Shown here one piece after another: positions 34,000 to 43,637 of a stretch of 46,536 nt of DNA. The notes beneath the pieces are model-generated. The model ran no database searches. It had not been told where the DNA came from and saw only the letters and a program-made list of their open reading frames with translations. Position 1 is the stretch's first letter; the number at the start of each line of letters is the position of its first letter. The DNA is taken from NCBI GenBank assembly GCA_009838515.1, contig VXRL01000005.1:1-46536 (forward strand). The letters are read 5' to 3'. Both the position numbers and the translations under genes were made by a program. This DNA is from Terriglobia bacterium. Lineage in GTDB: Bacteria; Acidobacteriota; Terriglobia; Bryobacterales; UBA6623.

Positions 34000-34827
34000 G
34001 TGGACCCCATTGCTGACAGACCTCGGACACGAGGACTTCGGTCTAGACTGCACCGCATCATCTACGGCGTGGGCACGCCCGCAGGGAAGGCCTTTGACGT
34101 CGGGCTCTTGGTGGCGATCCTCCTCAGCGTCACCTGCGTCCTGCTCGAGAGTGTCCCGGCGATCAACGCAGAGTACGGCTTGCCTCTTCGGATAGCCGAA
34201 TGGTGCTTCACGGTCATCTTCACGATCGAATATGTGCTGAGGCTATGGACGGTCGCTCATGCGCGCTCATATGCCTTCAGCTTTCTCGGCATCGTCGACC
34301 TGCTCGCGATCCTTCCGACCTACCTGAGTGCGTTCTTCTCCGGCCCCCAGTCCTTGGCGGTCGTGCGCGGAATCCGCCTCTTGCGGGTGTTCCGCGTGTT
34401 CAAGCTGGTGCGGTTTGTTCGAGAGGGATCGCAGCTTGCCAACGCGCTCTACGCCAGCCGCCGGAAGATCGCAGTCTTTGTTGCCGGCGTGGTTTGCATC
34501 GCCGTGCTCTTCGGCACTGTGATGTATCTGATCGAAGACGACGAGGCGGGCTTTACGAGTATTCCGACCAGCATCTATTGGGCCATCGTGACCATGACTA
34601 CGGTCGGCTACGGTGACGTGGCACCAAGCACCACCTTGGGGCGTCTGGTGTCCGGAATTCTCATGATTCTTGGGTATTCGATGATCGTGGTCCCTACAGG
34701 GATCGTGTCTGCCGAAATGGCCCGTGCGGACATCACCGCTAAGCGCGGGCGAGTCTGCGGCAGCTGTGGCGCCACCGGGCACGCCGAGGATGCAATGTAC
34801 TGTCGGGTCTGCGGCGACAAACTCTAG
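34000..34827 (+). CDS. Voltage-gated-type potassium channel with C-terminal zinc ribbon
   Basis: 275 residues from the GTG at 34000 (AGGCGAA just upstream); an ATG at 33883 would add 39 residues of non-conserved sequence. Six transmembrane segments: S1 in FDVGLLVAILLSVTCVLL, S4 with regularly spaced arginines (RGIRLLRVFRVFKLVRF, residues 123-139), pore helix and selectivity filter TVGYGD at 201-206, and S6 in GILMILGYSMIVVPTG. A rubredoxin-like zinc ribbon follows, with CGSC (253-256) and CRVC (268-271). It conducts K+ across the inner membrane. The zinc ribbon could sense metal or mediate assembly, but its role is unproven. It is monocistronic as far as seen. Confidence 0.88.
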   Translation: MDPIADRPRTRGLRSRLHRIIYGVGTPAGKAFDVGLLVAILLSVTCVLLESVPAINAEYGLPLRIAEWCFTVIFTIEYVLRLWTVAHARSYAFSFLGIVDLLAILPTYLSAFFSGPQSLAVVRGIRLLRVFRVFKLVRFVREGSQLANALYASRRKIAVFVAGVVCIAVLFGTVMYLIEDDEAGFTSIPTSIYWAIVTMTTVGYGDVAPSTTLGRLVSGILMILGYSMIVVPTGIVSAEMARADITAKRGRVCGSCGATGHAEDAMYCRVCGDKL

Positions 34828-34988
34828 CTGCGAGACGGCGACCTCCGCGATCTATCGCTCACGTGTCGCAGAATCGTGGCCAGCCAGCCCAGGTGCCGGC
34901 AGGTGCCGTCCACGAAGCCTTCGTTCGACAGGGCAACGCCGTCGCCACAGCGCATGGCACGGGGGAATGCCACGTGCCACGATCGCAA

Positions 34989-36146
34989 TCAGCCATTCTT
35001 GACGACCTCTTGGAGTGGAACGGCGCGCACGTCCCGGGCCAACGGGTAGGTCTCCTTGCCTGCGTGGATGACGTCAATGCGGCGAAGCCCCAAGTCTCGC
35101 AATGCTGTCTTCATGGACGGGCTCAGCCGGGGAGCCGAAGAGAGCTTGATTTCGAAGCCGCGCAAAGAGTCCCCCTCGTCGACCACCAAATCGATTTCAG
35201 CTCCCGTGTGTGTCCGCCAGTAGTAGCATTGGCGGTCCTCGAGGCTCAGCGCCCGGATCACGTTCTCAAGGACAAAGCCCTCCCATGACGCACCTACCTT
35301 GGGATGCCGGTCAAGCGCGTTTCGGCTGCGCAAGCCGAGAAAGCGATGCATGACGCCAGAATCCCGCAAATAGACCTTGGGTGCCTTCACTTGGCGCTTC
35401 TTGATGTTCGCGGTCCATGGTTTCAAACTCCTTACCATGAACGTAGACACCAGAACGTCGAGGTAGCTACGTACCGTGTGGTCGGAGACTCCGAACGCTC
35501 GCGCGATTTCCGAACCGTTCCAGACTTGAGCGTGGTAGTGGGCGAGCATTGACCAAAACCTGTCCAGGGTCGCGCTCGGCAAATTGATCCCGAGCTGGGG
35601 AATATCACGTTCCAAGAACGTCCGAACGAAGTCCCCTCGCCATTCGAAGCTCTGCTCGTCTCCTTGCGCTGTAAACGACCGCGGGAACCCGCCTCGAAGC
35701 CATAGCATGTCTGTCTGTTGCGGCGAGACTTCGCTCCATGAGATTCCAGGCAATTCATGAAACGCCACCCGCCCGGCCAAGCTCTCCGATCCCTGCCGAA
35801 GCAAGCGTGGGGACGCGCTGCCAAGAACCAAGAACTGGGCCGGACGCGGCAAGCGATCAGCCAACACGCGCAAGACCGGAAAGATCTCCGGAAGTCTCTG
35901 GACTTCGTCGAGCACGACCAAACCCTTCAGCGGCTCCAAGGCGAGCATCGCATCCGCCAGTCGGGTGCGGTCGATCGGTGACTCTAGGTCGAAGAAGTGG
36001 ACTGGTCCTTCCCGTCGCCTCGCGAGAATCCGAGCCAGAGTCGTCTTGCCAACTTGTCGCGCCCCGATCATGGTGACAACCGGATTGCGGCTCAGCAGCG
36101 ACTCAACCCTGTGCAAATGGCGAGCGCGCTCGATCATGAGTCGCAT
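34989..36146 (-). CDS. AAA_14/DUF4143 ATPase
   Basis: 385 residues from the ATG at 36146; an ATG three codons later is equally possible. The N-terminal AAA_14 domain has Walker A GARQVGKTT (28-36) and Walker B VVLDEVQ near 80. The C-terminal DUF4143 domain includes WEGFVLENVIRAL, YYWRTHTGAEIDLVVDE and FEIKLSS, a pattern compatible with a PD-(D/E)xK-like fold (D, ExK). The family is widespread, often patchily distributed and probably mobile, with no firmly established role. It is isolated: the gap of 160 bp to the channel and 444 bp to the CocE gene holds no recognised gene. No partner gene adjoins it. Confidence 0.87.
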   Translation of the reverse strand: MRLMIERARHLHRVESLLSRNPVVTMIGARQVGKTTLARILARRREGPVHFFDLESPIDRTRLADAMLALEPLKGLVVLDEVQRLPEIFPVLRVLADRLPRPAQFLVLGSASPRLLRQGSESLAGRVAFHELPGISWSEVSPQQTDMLWLRGGFPRSFTAQGDEQSFEWRGDFVRTFLERDIPQLGINLPSATLDRFWSMLAHYHAQVWNGSEIARAFGVSDHTVRSYLDVLVSTFMVRSLKPWTANIKKRQVKAPKVYLRDSGVMHRFLGLRSRNALDRHPKVGASWEGFVLENVIRALSLEDRQCYYWRTHTGAEIDLVVDEGDSLRGFEIKLSSAPRLSPSMKTALRDLGLRRIDVIHAGKETYPLARDVRAVPLQEVVKNG

Positions 36147-36590
36147 TTTACTACGAAAATTCGAAGTCTGGGTTCGAGATTTCTTAGTCCAAGCCGCAAA
36201 TCTTATTGAGCTAGGCGATTTCGAGGCGACCGCGACACCGGCGGGCGCAGCACCAGGCTGCGTTGGCAGTGACGCCCTGCGAGCAATCACGGCCGCCTAC
36301 CGATCCGTTCCGACACTTACGGGCCGCTCGCGTGCCGCTATCGCGGGTTCCTTCACCTCCTCGATCGCAATCCAATCCCGAGGACCAATCGCTTTGCGAG
36401 GATCGCCCCTCCTCCAGGCGCGCGTTTCCGCGAAGCGCCGAGCAGCGCGGACCACGCGACGTCAGGCCGGTCGGAGACTCCAGCGCCGTTCCTGTACGAT
36501 TCAGTGCTGGGCAACCAGATGTGCTGCAGACACTCGTGCGGCTATGATGGCGTAGGTGCCCGCGCTGACAGGGCCGAGTGCCGACGACAA
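36147..36590. other. Divergent intergenic region, AAA_14 and CocE genes
   Basis: 444 bp. The A+T-richer part near 36147-36220 is next to the ATPase start. A minus-strand frame of 52 residues (36455-36297, GTG start, VVRAARRFAETRA... ending VSVGTDR) reads protein-like but matches no family I know and has no clear ribosome-binding site. I do not annotate it as a gene. Confidence 0.4.
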
Positions 36591-38408
36591 ATGCTGGTGC
36601 GCTACCTCAAGACCATGAGCCCTCGGGCGAGTTTCGTATGGGCCGCAACGTTGGCACTGTCGACAAGCGGTTTCGGCGCTGACCACAAGTTCCCGCAGTC
36701 TTCCCCGCCACGCAATGACATTCGCGTCGAGAACCGAGTCCCGATCCCGATGCGTGACGGGGCCATCCTCTACGCAGACGTATACCGGCCCGTGGGCGAA
36801 GGCAAGCACCCCGTGATCGTCTCGCGAACTCCCTACTCGACCGAGCGGGCGCCTTCCGCCTATGCGGCCGCGGTCTACTTTTCCCGGCGAGGGTATGCCT
36901 ACGTGTTTCAGGATGTGCGTGGCAGGCACGAGTCTGAGGGTCGCTGGGAGCCGTTCCGAGACGACTTCAACGATGGCTACGACACCATCGAGTGGGCCGC
37001 GGTCCAGCCGTGGTCGAACGGCAAGGTGGGCATGGAGGGCGGGTCCTATCTCGGCCACGTGCAGTGGCGGGCGGCCCAAGCGAGACCGCCGCACCTGGTG
37101 ACGATCTTCCCGCGGGTTGCTTCAACGAGCATCTACCACGACTGGATCACAGTCAACGGCGGCTGGCGGCTGGCATTCAACTTCGGCTGGGGGCCGGTCC
37201 GTCAAGAATCCCGGATCATGCAGAATCCCGGCCCGCATACCATGGCAGGCGGCCCCGACGCGATTTCATACAACGACGTCGTCTGGCACCTGCCGCTGAA
37301 CGAGATGCAGGGACTGGTGGGCCGCAACGCCCAGTTCTACAAGGACTGGTTAGCCCACCCAGACTACGACGACTACTGGCGGAGCCTGAACGTCGAGGAA
37401 CACTTCGACCAGATCGAGGTGCCAGTCCACACCATGGGCGGGTTCTTCGACATCTTCGCGCAAGGCACGTTGCGCGGCTACGCGGGCGTCAGCGCCGGGG
37501 GCGCTACCGCGGAGGCGCGCACCGGGAGCAACATGGTCATCGGACCTTGGGAGCACGGAGTCTCCCAAACGGTGGGCGGGATGGACTGGGGCCAGGCGGC
37601 CGTGGTCGACACCAATGCCCTGGCCCTGCGCTGGTTCGACTACTGGCTCAAGGGGGTGGACAACGGTCTGGCAGACGAACCGCCCGTCAAGGTCTTCGTG
37701 ATGGGGCGCAACCAGTGGCGCTACGAGTCCGAATACCCGCTGAAGCGGACAAAGTACACGCCGCTCTACCTCGATAGCGATGGCAATGCCAACGGCTCCC
37801 ACGGCGACGGCGTCCTGTCTTGGAGCAAGCCCGCAGGAGAGTCATCGGCGGACAGCTATCGCTACGATCCGGCGAATCCCGTGCCCAGCTTGGGGGGCGC
37901 GAATTGCTGCGGCGTAGCCACGACGTCGGGGGCGCAAGACCAGCGTCCGATCGAACACCGTTCAGACGTGCTGGTCTACACCTCAGAGGTCCTAGCAAGC
38001 CCGGTAGAGGTGTTGGGTCCCTTGAAATTGGTGCTCTACGCTTCCTCCAGCGCCGTGGACACGGACTTTGTGGCCAAGCTTGTGGACGTGTACCCAGACG
38101 GTCGGTCGATCAACGTGGCGGAGGGCATCCTGCGCGCCCGCCACAGGGAGGGTCTGACCAAGCAGGTCCTGATGAAGCCTGGGGAGATCTACCAGCTCGA
38201 GCTCGACATGATCGGGACGGCAAACCTCTTCCAACCAGGGCACCGCATCCGAGTCCACGTCACGAGCAGCCACTTCCCGCAGTTCGCCCGGAATTTGAAC
38301 AATGGCGAGCCTTACGGCACCAGCGCTGAAGCGGTTGTGGCAGAGCAGACGATCTACCACTCCAGCAGCCGGGCGTCACACATCTTGCTCCCAGTAATCG
38401 AAGACTAG
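36591..38408 (+). CDS. Secreted CocE/NonD-family alpha/beta hydrolase
   Basis: 605 residues from the ATG at 36591; an ATG at 36615 would shorten the leader by eight. A signal-like WAATLALSTSGFGA precedes the mature start. Signatures of the X-Pro dipeptidyl-peptidase S15 fold: RDGAILYADVYRP, FQDVRGRHESEG, nucleophile Ser152 in GGSYLG, a helical cap, MGGFFDIFAQGT with the Asp, GPWEHG with the His, and a C-terminal jelly-roll domain ending with FPQFARNLN. Members hydrolyse acyl esters (cocaine esterase) or peptides with N-terminal penultimate proline; the exported form here has no assigned substrate. It stands as a single gene, convergent with the DUF1501 gene. Confidence 0.87.
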   Translation: MLVRYLKTMSPRASFVWAATLALSTSGFGADHKFPQSSPPRNDIRVENRVPIPMRDGAILYADVYRPVGEGKHPVIVSRTPYSTERAPSAYAAAVYFSRRGYAYVFQDVRGRHESEGRWEPFRDDFNDGYDTIEWAAVQPWSNGKVGMEGGSYLGHVQWRAAQARPPHLVTIFPRVASTSIYHDWITVNGGWRLAFNFGWGPVRQESRIMQNPGPHTMAGGPDAISYNDVVWHLPLNEMQGLVGRNAQFYKDWLAHPDYDDYWRSLNVEEHFDQIEVPVHTMGGFFDIFAQGTLRGYAGVSAGGATAEARTGSNMVIGPWEHGVSQTVGGMDWGQAAVVDTNALALRWFDYWLKGVDNGLADEPPVKVFVMGRNQWRYESEYPLKRTKYTPLYLDSDGNANGSHGDGVLSWSKPAGESSADSYRYDPANPVPSLGGANCCGVATTSGAQDQRPIEHRSDVLVYTSEVLASPVEVLGPLKLVLYASSSAVDTDFVAKLVDVYPDGRSINVAEGILRARHREGLTKQVLMKPGEIYQLELDMIGTANLFQPGHRIRVHVTSSHFPQFARNLNNGEPYGTSAEAVVAEQTIYHSSSRASHILLPVIED

Positions 38409-38601
38409 GGCACTCGGGTTCCTGCTCTGTGCGCTCAGCCCCCGACACCGGATCGCCACTCTGGCGCATTGCTGCGACTGCCTGCCGAATGCACTAGCGC
38501 ATCAGGGAGTATCCACGAATCCGTGCGCTTCGCCCGCTTGGACCGGAACAACGGAGTGCCACGAACCAACTCGCGGAAGACGTCGCTCCCCGAGCACCCG
38601 A

Positions 38602-40077
38602 TCAAGCAAGGATCTTGTGCAAGACCTCGCCCTCCACGTCGGTGAGCCGATAGCTCCGACCATTGTAGGTATACGTGAGGCGCTCGTGGTCCAACCCGAG
38701 CAAGTGGAGAATCGTGGCGTGGAAATCGTGCGCGGAAACCGGATCGACCGCCGCCTTGAATCCGATCTCGTCGGACTCGCCGTAAGACGTTCCTCCCCTG
38801 ATGCCGCCACCCGCCATCCAAGCCGTAAAGCAGTGCGGATTGTGATCGCGTCCGGGCTTAGCGGTGCCGATCTGGGCGACCGGAAGTCGGCCGAACTCCC
38901 CGCCCCAAATCACCAAGGTGTCGTCCAGCATGCCGCGCTGCTCGAGGTCAGTGATCAGGGCCGCGAACGGCTGATCGGTTTCGCCAGCAAACTGCGAGTG
39001 GTTTCCGAGGATGTCGATGTGGCCGTCCCAGGCGAGCTGGTTTTGCATCCCGCCGGAGTAAATCTGGACGAATCTCACGTCCCGCTCCAGAAGCCGCCGG
39101 GCCATGATGCATTGGCGGGCCATATGCCCGCAACGCTCGCTATGCAGGCCGTAGAGTTCCTGGATATGCGCGGGTTCGCTGTCCACGTCGAGGGCCTCCG
39201 GTGCCGCCGCCTGCATCCGATAGGCGAGTTCGAAGCTCTCGATTCGGGCTGCAAGTTCCTGGTCGAGCGGATTGCTTTCCAAGTCCCGGGAGTTGAGGCT
39301 TGCGATCAGGTCCAACTGCGACCGCTGGTGGACGTCCGCCATCTCGGACGGGGGCGTCAGGTTCTGGATTGGAGCGCCCTTCGGGCGCAGCCACGTGCCT
39401 TGATATGCCCCAGGCAGGAAGCCCGCGCTCCAGTTGGAGGCGCTGCCCTTCGGCAGGCCGCGGTCCTTGGGATCCGACATCACCACGAACCCCGGCAGAT
39501 CGCGGCTTTCGCTTCCCAGTCCATAGGTCACCCAGGACCCCAGGCTCGGAAAGCCCATCCGAGTCTGGCCACTGTTGATCATGAAGAGAGCCGGGGAATG
39601 GTTGTTCGAGCCCGGCAGGCCCGAATGGATGAATGCCATCCGGTCGACATGCTTCCCCAGGTGGGGGAAGATCTCGGACACAAGCTTGCCGCTCTGCCCC
39701 CGCGGCGCGAACTCGAACGGGGACTTTAGCAGCGCACCGACTTCCTTCGTGAAGAAGCCGGTGGACTTGTCGAAGCCCTCGAGTTCCTGGCCGTGGCGCT
39801 TTGTGAGTTCTGGCTTGTAGTCCCAGGTGTCCATATGGCTCGGTCCACCGTTGATGAAGAGCCAGACGACGCGCTTGGCCTTGGGGGCGAAGTGTGTCGG
39901 CCGTGGCGCCATCGGGTTGAGCGCTCGGTCCGGAACCGAAGCGGCCTGTAGCAGCCCTTCGTCAGCGAGGATGCCGACGAGCCCGAGCATCCCCAGGCCC
40001 ATCCCGCAACGTTCCAGCAGTTCGCGACGCGACAGCGCCGGCAGTTGGGTAGTATGTGCGTTTCTCATGCTTCTCAC
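38602..40077 (-). CDS. DUF1501 secreted protein (Tat substrate)
   Basis: 491 residues from the GTG at 40077 (an ATG at 40068 is an alternative). Leader LSRRELLERCGMGLGMLGLVG is a twin-arginine signal (RRELL). DUF1501 motifs are VVWLFINGGPSHMDTWDYKPEL (in parts, residues ~70-90), SGLPGSNNHSPALFMINSG, and WGGEFGRLPVAQ, with a C-terminal HDFHATILHLLGLDH. The fold is alkaline-phosphatase-like with unknown reaction. The GTG overlaps the stop of the PSD1 gene by 4 bp (GTGA), so the two are translationally coupled and together form the standard PSD1-DUF1501 pair. It is the second gene of that pair and convergent with the CocE-family gene. Confidence 0.88.
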   Translation of the reverse strand: MRSMRNAHTTQLPALSRRELLERCGMGLGMLGLVGILADEGLLQAASVPDRALNPMAPRPTHFAPKAKRVVWLFINGGPSHMDTWDYKPELTKRHGQELEGFDKSTGFFTKEVGALLKSPFEFAPRGQSGKLVSEIFPHLGKHVDRMAFIHSGLPGSNNHSPALFMINSGQTRMGFPSLGSWVTYGLGSESRDLPGFVVMSDPKDRGLPKGSASNWSAGFLPGAYQGTWLRPKGAPIQNLTPPSEMADVHQRSQLDLIASLNSRDLESNPLDQELAARIESFELAYRMQAAAPEALDVDSEPAHIQELYGLHSERCGHMARQCIMARRLLERDVRFVQIYSGGMQNQLAWDGHIDILGNHSQFAGETDQPFAALITDLEQRGMLDDTLVIWGGEFGRLPVAQIGTAKPGRDHNPHCFTAWMAGGGIRGGTSYGESDEIGFKAAVDPVSAHDFHATILHLLGLDHERLTYTYNGRSYRLTDVEGEVLHKILA

Positions 40078-43000
40078 CGGATATAGAGGAATTCGTTCAG
40101 GCTCATCAAGGACTGGCAGTAGTCAACCAAAGCGAGCCGGTCCGGCTCGGGCCTGCCGCCCTTTCGGTACAGGTCCAGCTGACGCTCCAGGAACGCCACC
40201 CCTTGGGCAGCTTCCGCAGGCCCGGGCGGACGCGCGAAGGCGGTCCGGTAAGCCTGCTCGACCGCTGCTTGCAGCTCTAAGCCAGCCAAACGGGATGAGA
40301 AATCCCTCGCATAGCGGCGCGTGAACGGGCTGTTGAGGAACAGCAGCGCTTGAGGAGCGATCGTGGTGGACGGTCGCCGGCCAATGCCGACGAGGTGCTC
40401 GGGCCAGTCGAACAGCATCATCGACGGGATCAGCTCGCTACGCTTCACGAAGAAGTAGACGCTGCGCCTAGACATGCTCTCGTTCTGCGCCCCGGGACCG
40501 TGCATTGTCGGGTCGAGGGTCCCAGACACTGCCAGCATCGAGTCGCGAATCGCCTCGGCTTCGAGCCTTCTCGGCGTCCAGCGCCAGCGAAGTCGGTTCG
40601 ACGAGTCGACGGCAGCCTTCGAGCTGTCGACGGACGCGTCGACCCTGTAGACACTGCTGGCCATGATCAAGCGATGCAGCCGCTTGAGTTTCCAGCCGTT
40701 CTGAATGAGGTCCCAAGCAAGCCAGTCAAGCAGTTCCGGGTGGGTTGGACGCGCACCCATTGCACCGAAATTGCTAGGAGTGGCCACGATTCCTGTGCCG
40801 AAATGGTGGTGCCAGACTCGATTGACGATGACACGCGCCAGCAGCGCACCCGCGCCGGATTCGGAATCCGTAAGCCACTTGGCCAGCGAAGCTCGATGAA
40901 ATCCGCTGCGCTCCCATCCTGGAGGTGGCTTCTCGAGCCATTGCCCCGGTTCCACATCCCGGCGGGTCAGGACCGGCAAGGCCTGCGGCTCGGCTGGCTC
41001 CAGCTTAAGATTCGCATCGCCACGCCGAAGAACGTACGTTTGCTCGTAGAAATGCGGATAGCCCCTCCCGTTGGCATTGTGGCGGACCTTTGCGAACCCC
41101 TCGGCTGTTGCCTGGATTTTCGTTAACGAAGGCATCGGTGTGCGAGATTCGTGGTCAAGGATCTTCGCGCTCGCCTCCATCCACTCTCGGTCCTTGCGGG
41201 CGAAATCCCCGAGCAGCAGGGCCTTCTGACCGTCCGTCAGGGACTCGGATCCCATCTCCCGGAGTACCGCCAAGGCCTCAGCGAGGCCTTGCGAGACACC
41301 CTCTCCCACCGCGAAACCGGGTTCGGTGGAGTCCGTCACAGACAGGCGAAGGCGCCCGAGGCTGAAATGCGAGTTGTAGGCGAAGTGAAGCTTGATCACC
41401 AGCCGCAATCCGCCGTCGAGACTCGCGGGTTCCTCGAAGTCGAAGATGGCCGCGTGGTCCGAGCCGATCCCGGCGGGCGGGAGTGCCCATCCGCTCCTGG
41501 CGCTGTCGTCGTCGATGGTCAAGGAGACGGACGCGTAGCCCGCCTCCAGTTGGTCCGTCGCTCGCGCATTTCGCAACTTGAGCTTCACGGGCTCGGCGTC
41601 GGGTTCCGACATCGGCCGGGCTTCCGCGGAAATAAGGCCGAGGAGGAACTCCCCGTCATGCGAGCGACCAGGGCCGTTGAACGGTAATGACGGATGCGTC
41701 AAGGCCTCGATCCGGAGGGCTCGCAAATCCTTTGCGGAGATGTCGGCGACGAGGGTGTAGGTATCGAAGTCGATGTTGTCTCCACTGAACAGGATCGAGC
41801 CGTCGTCGAGCTCGTCCGCCCTGGCTTGGCTTGCGGTCTTGATGTCGACGATGTCCAGAACCTGCCAGTCGCCAGCGCTGGCATCCGGAGCCCCTTCCCC
41901 GAGCCAGTGCTCGAATGCCTCGCCGCCCAGCTCGCGCTCGATTTTCTCTCGGTTCTTCCGAAGCTCCTTAAGCTGGCTTTCCCACTTCGCCCTTTCGGCT
42001 CTGAATTTCCCGGGATCCGGATCGTACTCGATGATCGTCCGCGTTGTGCGACCGAAGATCGCTGCCATCCGGTAATAGTCACGAGCTGATATCGGGTCAT
42101 GTTTGTGATCGTGGCAGCGGGCGCAGCCTACGGTCAGCCCGAGCATCGCTGTACCGAGGGTGCCAATCATGTCGTCGAGTTCGTCGTAGCGCGAAATCTC
42201 GAATTCGGCATCCGAGATTTGCGTCGGGAAGGGCCCATTCCCCATGAAGCCGGTCGCCATCAAAGCAAGGGCATTTTCGGGCTCCAGTTCGTCCCCGGCG
42301 ACCTGCAGCCTGACGAAACGGTCGTAGGGCATGTCGCGGTTGAAGGCCTTGATCAGAAAGTCCCTGTAGTGGTAGGCGAACGGCCGATCGTAGTCCTCCT
42401 CGAATCCGTAGCTGTCGGCGAATCGCGCAATGTCCATCCAGTGACGCGCCCACCTCTCCCCGTAGTGCGGTGACTCGAGCAGTTCGTCTAAGAGTCGTTC
42501 ATACGCGTCGGACGCCGAGTCGTTCGCGAATTCCTCCACACGCTCGGGGCTCGGCGGCAGACCTAGCAAGTCGAGCGATGCACGCCGGATCAGGGTGCGC
42601 CGTCCGGCCGGGGAATTCGGCTCGATTCCGGCAGCCTCGAGTCGCGCCAGAATAAAACGGTCGATCGGCGTCCCTGCCCACGTCTTGTCGGCAACGGCCG
42701 GGGGCGCGGCAGCCATCAAGGGGCGGAACGACCAGAACTGGGCATCGTCGCCCGTCTCCGAAACCGGGTCGCCGGTGCCGGAAAGGGGTCGGTCGTACGG
42801 CGCACCCAGATCGACCCACCGGGCGACGGCGTCGATCTTCTCGTCGGACAGCTTGTCCTGACCGAAGGGCATGAAGGGCTGGCGCTCGTGGCGAAGCACG
42901 GCAACAAGCACGCTCGATTCGGCCGAATCGCCGATCTTGCCGCTTGCCATCAAGGAACCTTGGGATGTCAGATCGAGTCCGCCCATCACCTGCCCATGCC

Positions 43001-43304
43001 CATGGCACTGAATGCAATCGCTAACGAACAGGGGCTGGACCTCGGTCCGGAAGACGTCCAAGCCTTGGGCCATGCGCTCGGCGTGGTCGTCGCTATCTTG
43101 CTGTGCCATCGCGGCACTTCCGACCATGCAGAGAACCAGAGGGATGTTCTGGGCGACACGCCGAAGCTCCCGCAATTCGGGACGGCCCGGCCGAGGCGCG
43201 ATGCGATGGCTACCGGAGCCTAGACGAGGGTCCCCGTAATAGGCAGTGGAATGCTCGATTGCAGGGCGTTCCTCGGCACGTTCGACCACGCAAAATCGCA
43301 GCAT
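40074..43304 (-). CDS. PSD1/planctomycete-type cytochrome c protein (DUF1549-DUF1553)
   Basis: About 1076 residues from the ATG at 43304; the start is uncertain, and a TTG further in would put the signal peptide (IPLVLCMVGSAAMAQQ) at the very N-terminus. The heme-binding CIQCHGH is at residue 97-103. DUF1549 follows with WAGTPIDRFILARLEAAG, RRASLDLLGLPPSP and YGERWARHWMDIARF; then VGCARCHDHKHDPI, a long middle region, and DUF1553 with VNRVWHHHFGTGIV, ATPSNFGAMG and TPRRLEAEAIRDSML. The family is found mostly in Planctomycetota and their relatives in polysaccharide-degrading gene sets. It is always paired with DUF1501, as here. A role in oxidation or electron transfer linked to glycans is suspected, not shown. 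Confidence 0.87.
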   Translation of the reverse strand: MLRFCVVERAEERPAIEHSTAYYGDPRLGSGSHRIAPRPGRPELRELRRVAQNIPLVLCMVGSAAMAQQDSDDHAERMAQGLDVFRTEVQPLFVSDCIQCHGHGQVMGGLDLTSQGSLMASGKIGDSAESSVLVAVLRHERQPFMPFGQDKLSDEKIDAVARWVDLGAPYDRPLSGTGDPVSETGDDAQFWSFRPLMAAAPPAVADKTWAGTPIDRFILARLEAAGIEPNSPAGRRTLIRRASLDLLGLPPSPERVEEFANDSASDAYERLLDELLESPHYGERWARHWMDIARFADSYGFEEDYDRPFAYHYRDFLIKAFNRDMPYDRFVRLQVAGDELEPENALALMATGFMGNGPFPTQISDAEFEISRYDELDDMIGTLGTAMLGLTVGCARCHDHKHDPISARDYYRMAAIFGRTTRTIIEYDPDPGKFRAERAKWESQLKELRKNREKIERELGGEAFEHWLGEGAPDASAGDWQVLDIVDIKTASQARADELDDGSILFSGDNIDFDTYTLVADISAKDLRALRIEALTHPSLPFNGPGRSHDGEFLLGLISAEARPMSEPDAEPVKLKLRNARATDQLEAGYASVSLTIDDDSARSGWALPPAGIGSDHAAIFDFEEPASLDGGLRLVIKLHFAYNSHFSLGRLRLSVTDSTEPGFAVGEGVSQGLAEALAVLREMGSESLTDGQKALLLGDFARKDREWMEASAKILDHESRTPMPSLTKIQATAEGFAKVRHNANGRGYPHFYEQTYVLRRGDANLKLEPAEPQALPVLTRRDVEPGQWLEKPPPGWERSGFHRASLAKWLTDSESGAGALLARVIVNRVWHHHFGTGIVATPSNFGAMGARPTHPELLDWLAWDLIQNGWKLKRLHRLIMASSVYRVDASVDSSKAAVDSSNRLRWRWTPRRLEAEAIRDSMLAVSGTLDPTMHGPGAQNESMSRRSVYFFVKRSELIPSMMLFDWPEHLVGIGRRPSTTIAPQALLFLNSPFTRRYARDFSSRLAGLELQAAVEQAYRTAFARPPGPAEAAQGVAFLERQLDLYRKGGRPEPDRLALVDYCQSLMSLNEFLYIR

Positions 43305-43637
43305 TGCGCCCCCAGTATAGTGTTGGTTCGCTCGATGCGAAACCCTTGGGTGGCAACCAACATGGAAGCCATGGCAGGCGGATCGACCGCGACGAGGCAA
43401 GGCAACAACCGCTACACGTCATCGACCTTGAAGACGACCAACGTCTTCAGGAAGAGGTGCTGACCCTCTATCATCTGTCGACAATAGCGTTTGAAATGGG
43501 GCCAGCAATGAAATCTGTGATAAGCAGCAACGGTCGACTGTGGGTCAAGAACACGCAGATGTGAGTCGCTGTTCAACGGCCTCTGAAGACGAAAACCATA
43601 ATTTGCCTAGCACAACAAGTGGCTGAGTATTTATGCG
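43305..43637. other. Intergenic region, PSD1 start to amidohydrolase end
   Basis: 333 bp with the PSD1 promoter side on the minus strand. It contains an inverted repeat TGAAGACG-N5-CGTCTTCA (43429-43449), and TGAAGACG occurs again near 43585. A plus-strand frame (TTG at 43346 to 43564, 72 residues ending GRLWVKNTQM) has no known family, so I do not call it a gene. Confidence 0.45.

Noticed and set aside
36297..36455. A 52-residue minus-strand frame between the AAA_14 and CocE genes
   Set aside because: Reads protein-like in composition, but has no recognised family, a weak GTG start and no ribosome-binding site; too short to call.
38435..38821. Long minus-strand frame over the 3' end of the DUF1501 gene
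   Set aside because: Mostly a shifted shadow of the DUF1501 gene; the part past the stop shows no domain.
43429..43449. TGAAGACG-N5-CGTCTTCA hairpin upstream of the PSD1 gene
   Set aside because: A clean 8 bp inverted repeat, but single; with no T-run or clear promoter position I could not assign it a role.
43346..43564. A 72-residue plus-strand frame ending GRLWVKNTQM
   Set aside because: Its only possible start is TTG without a ribosome-binding site, and I recognise no domain; likely chance.
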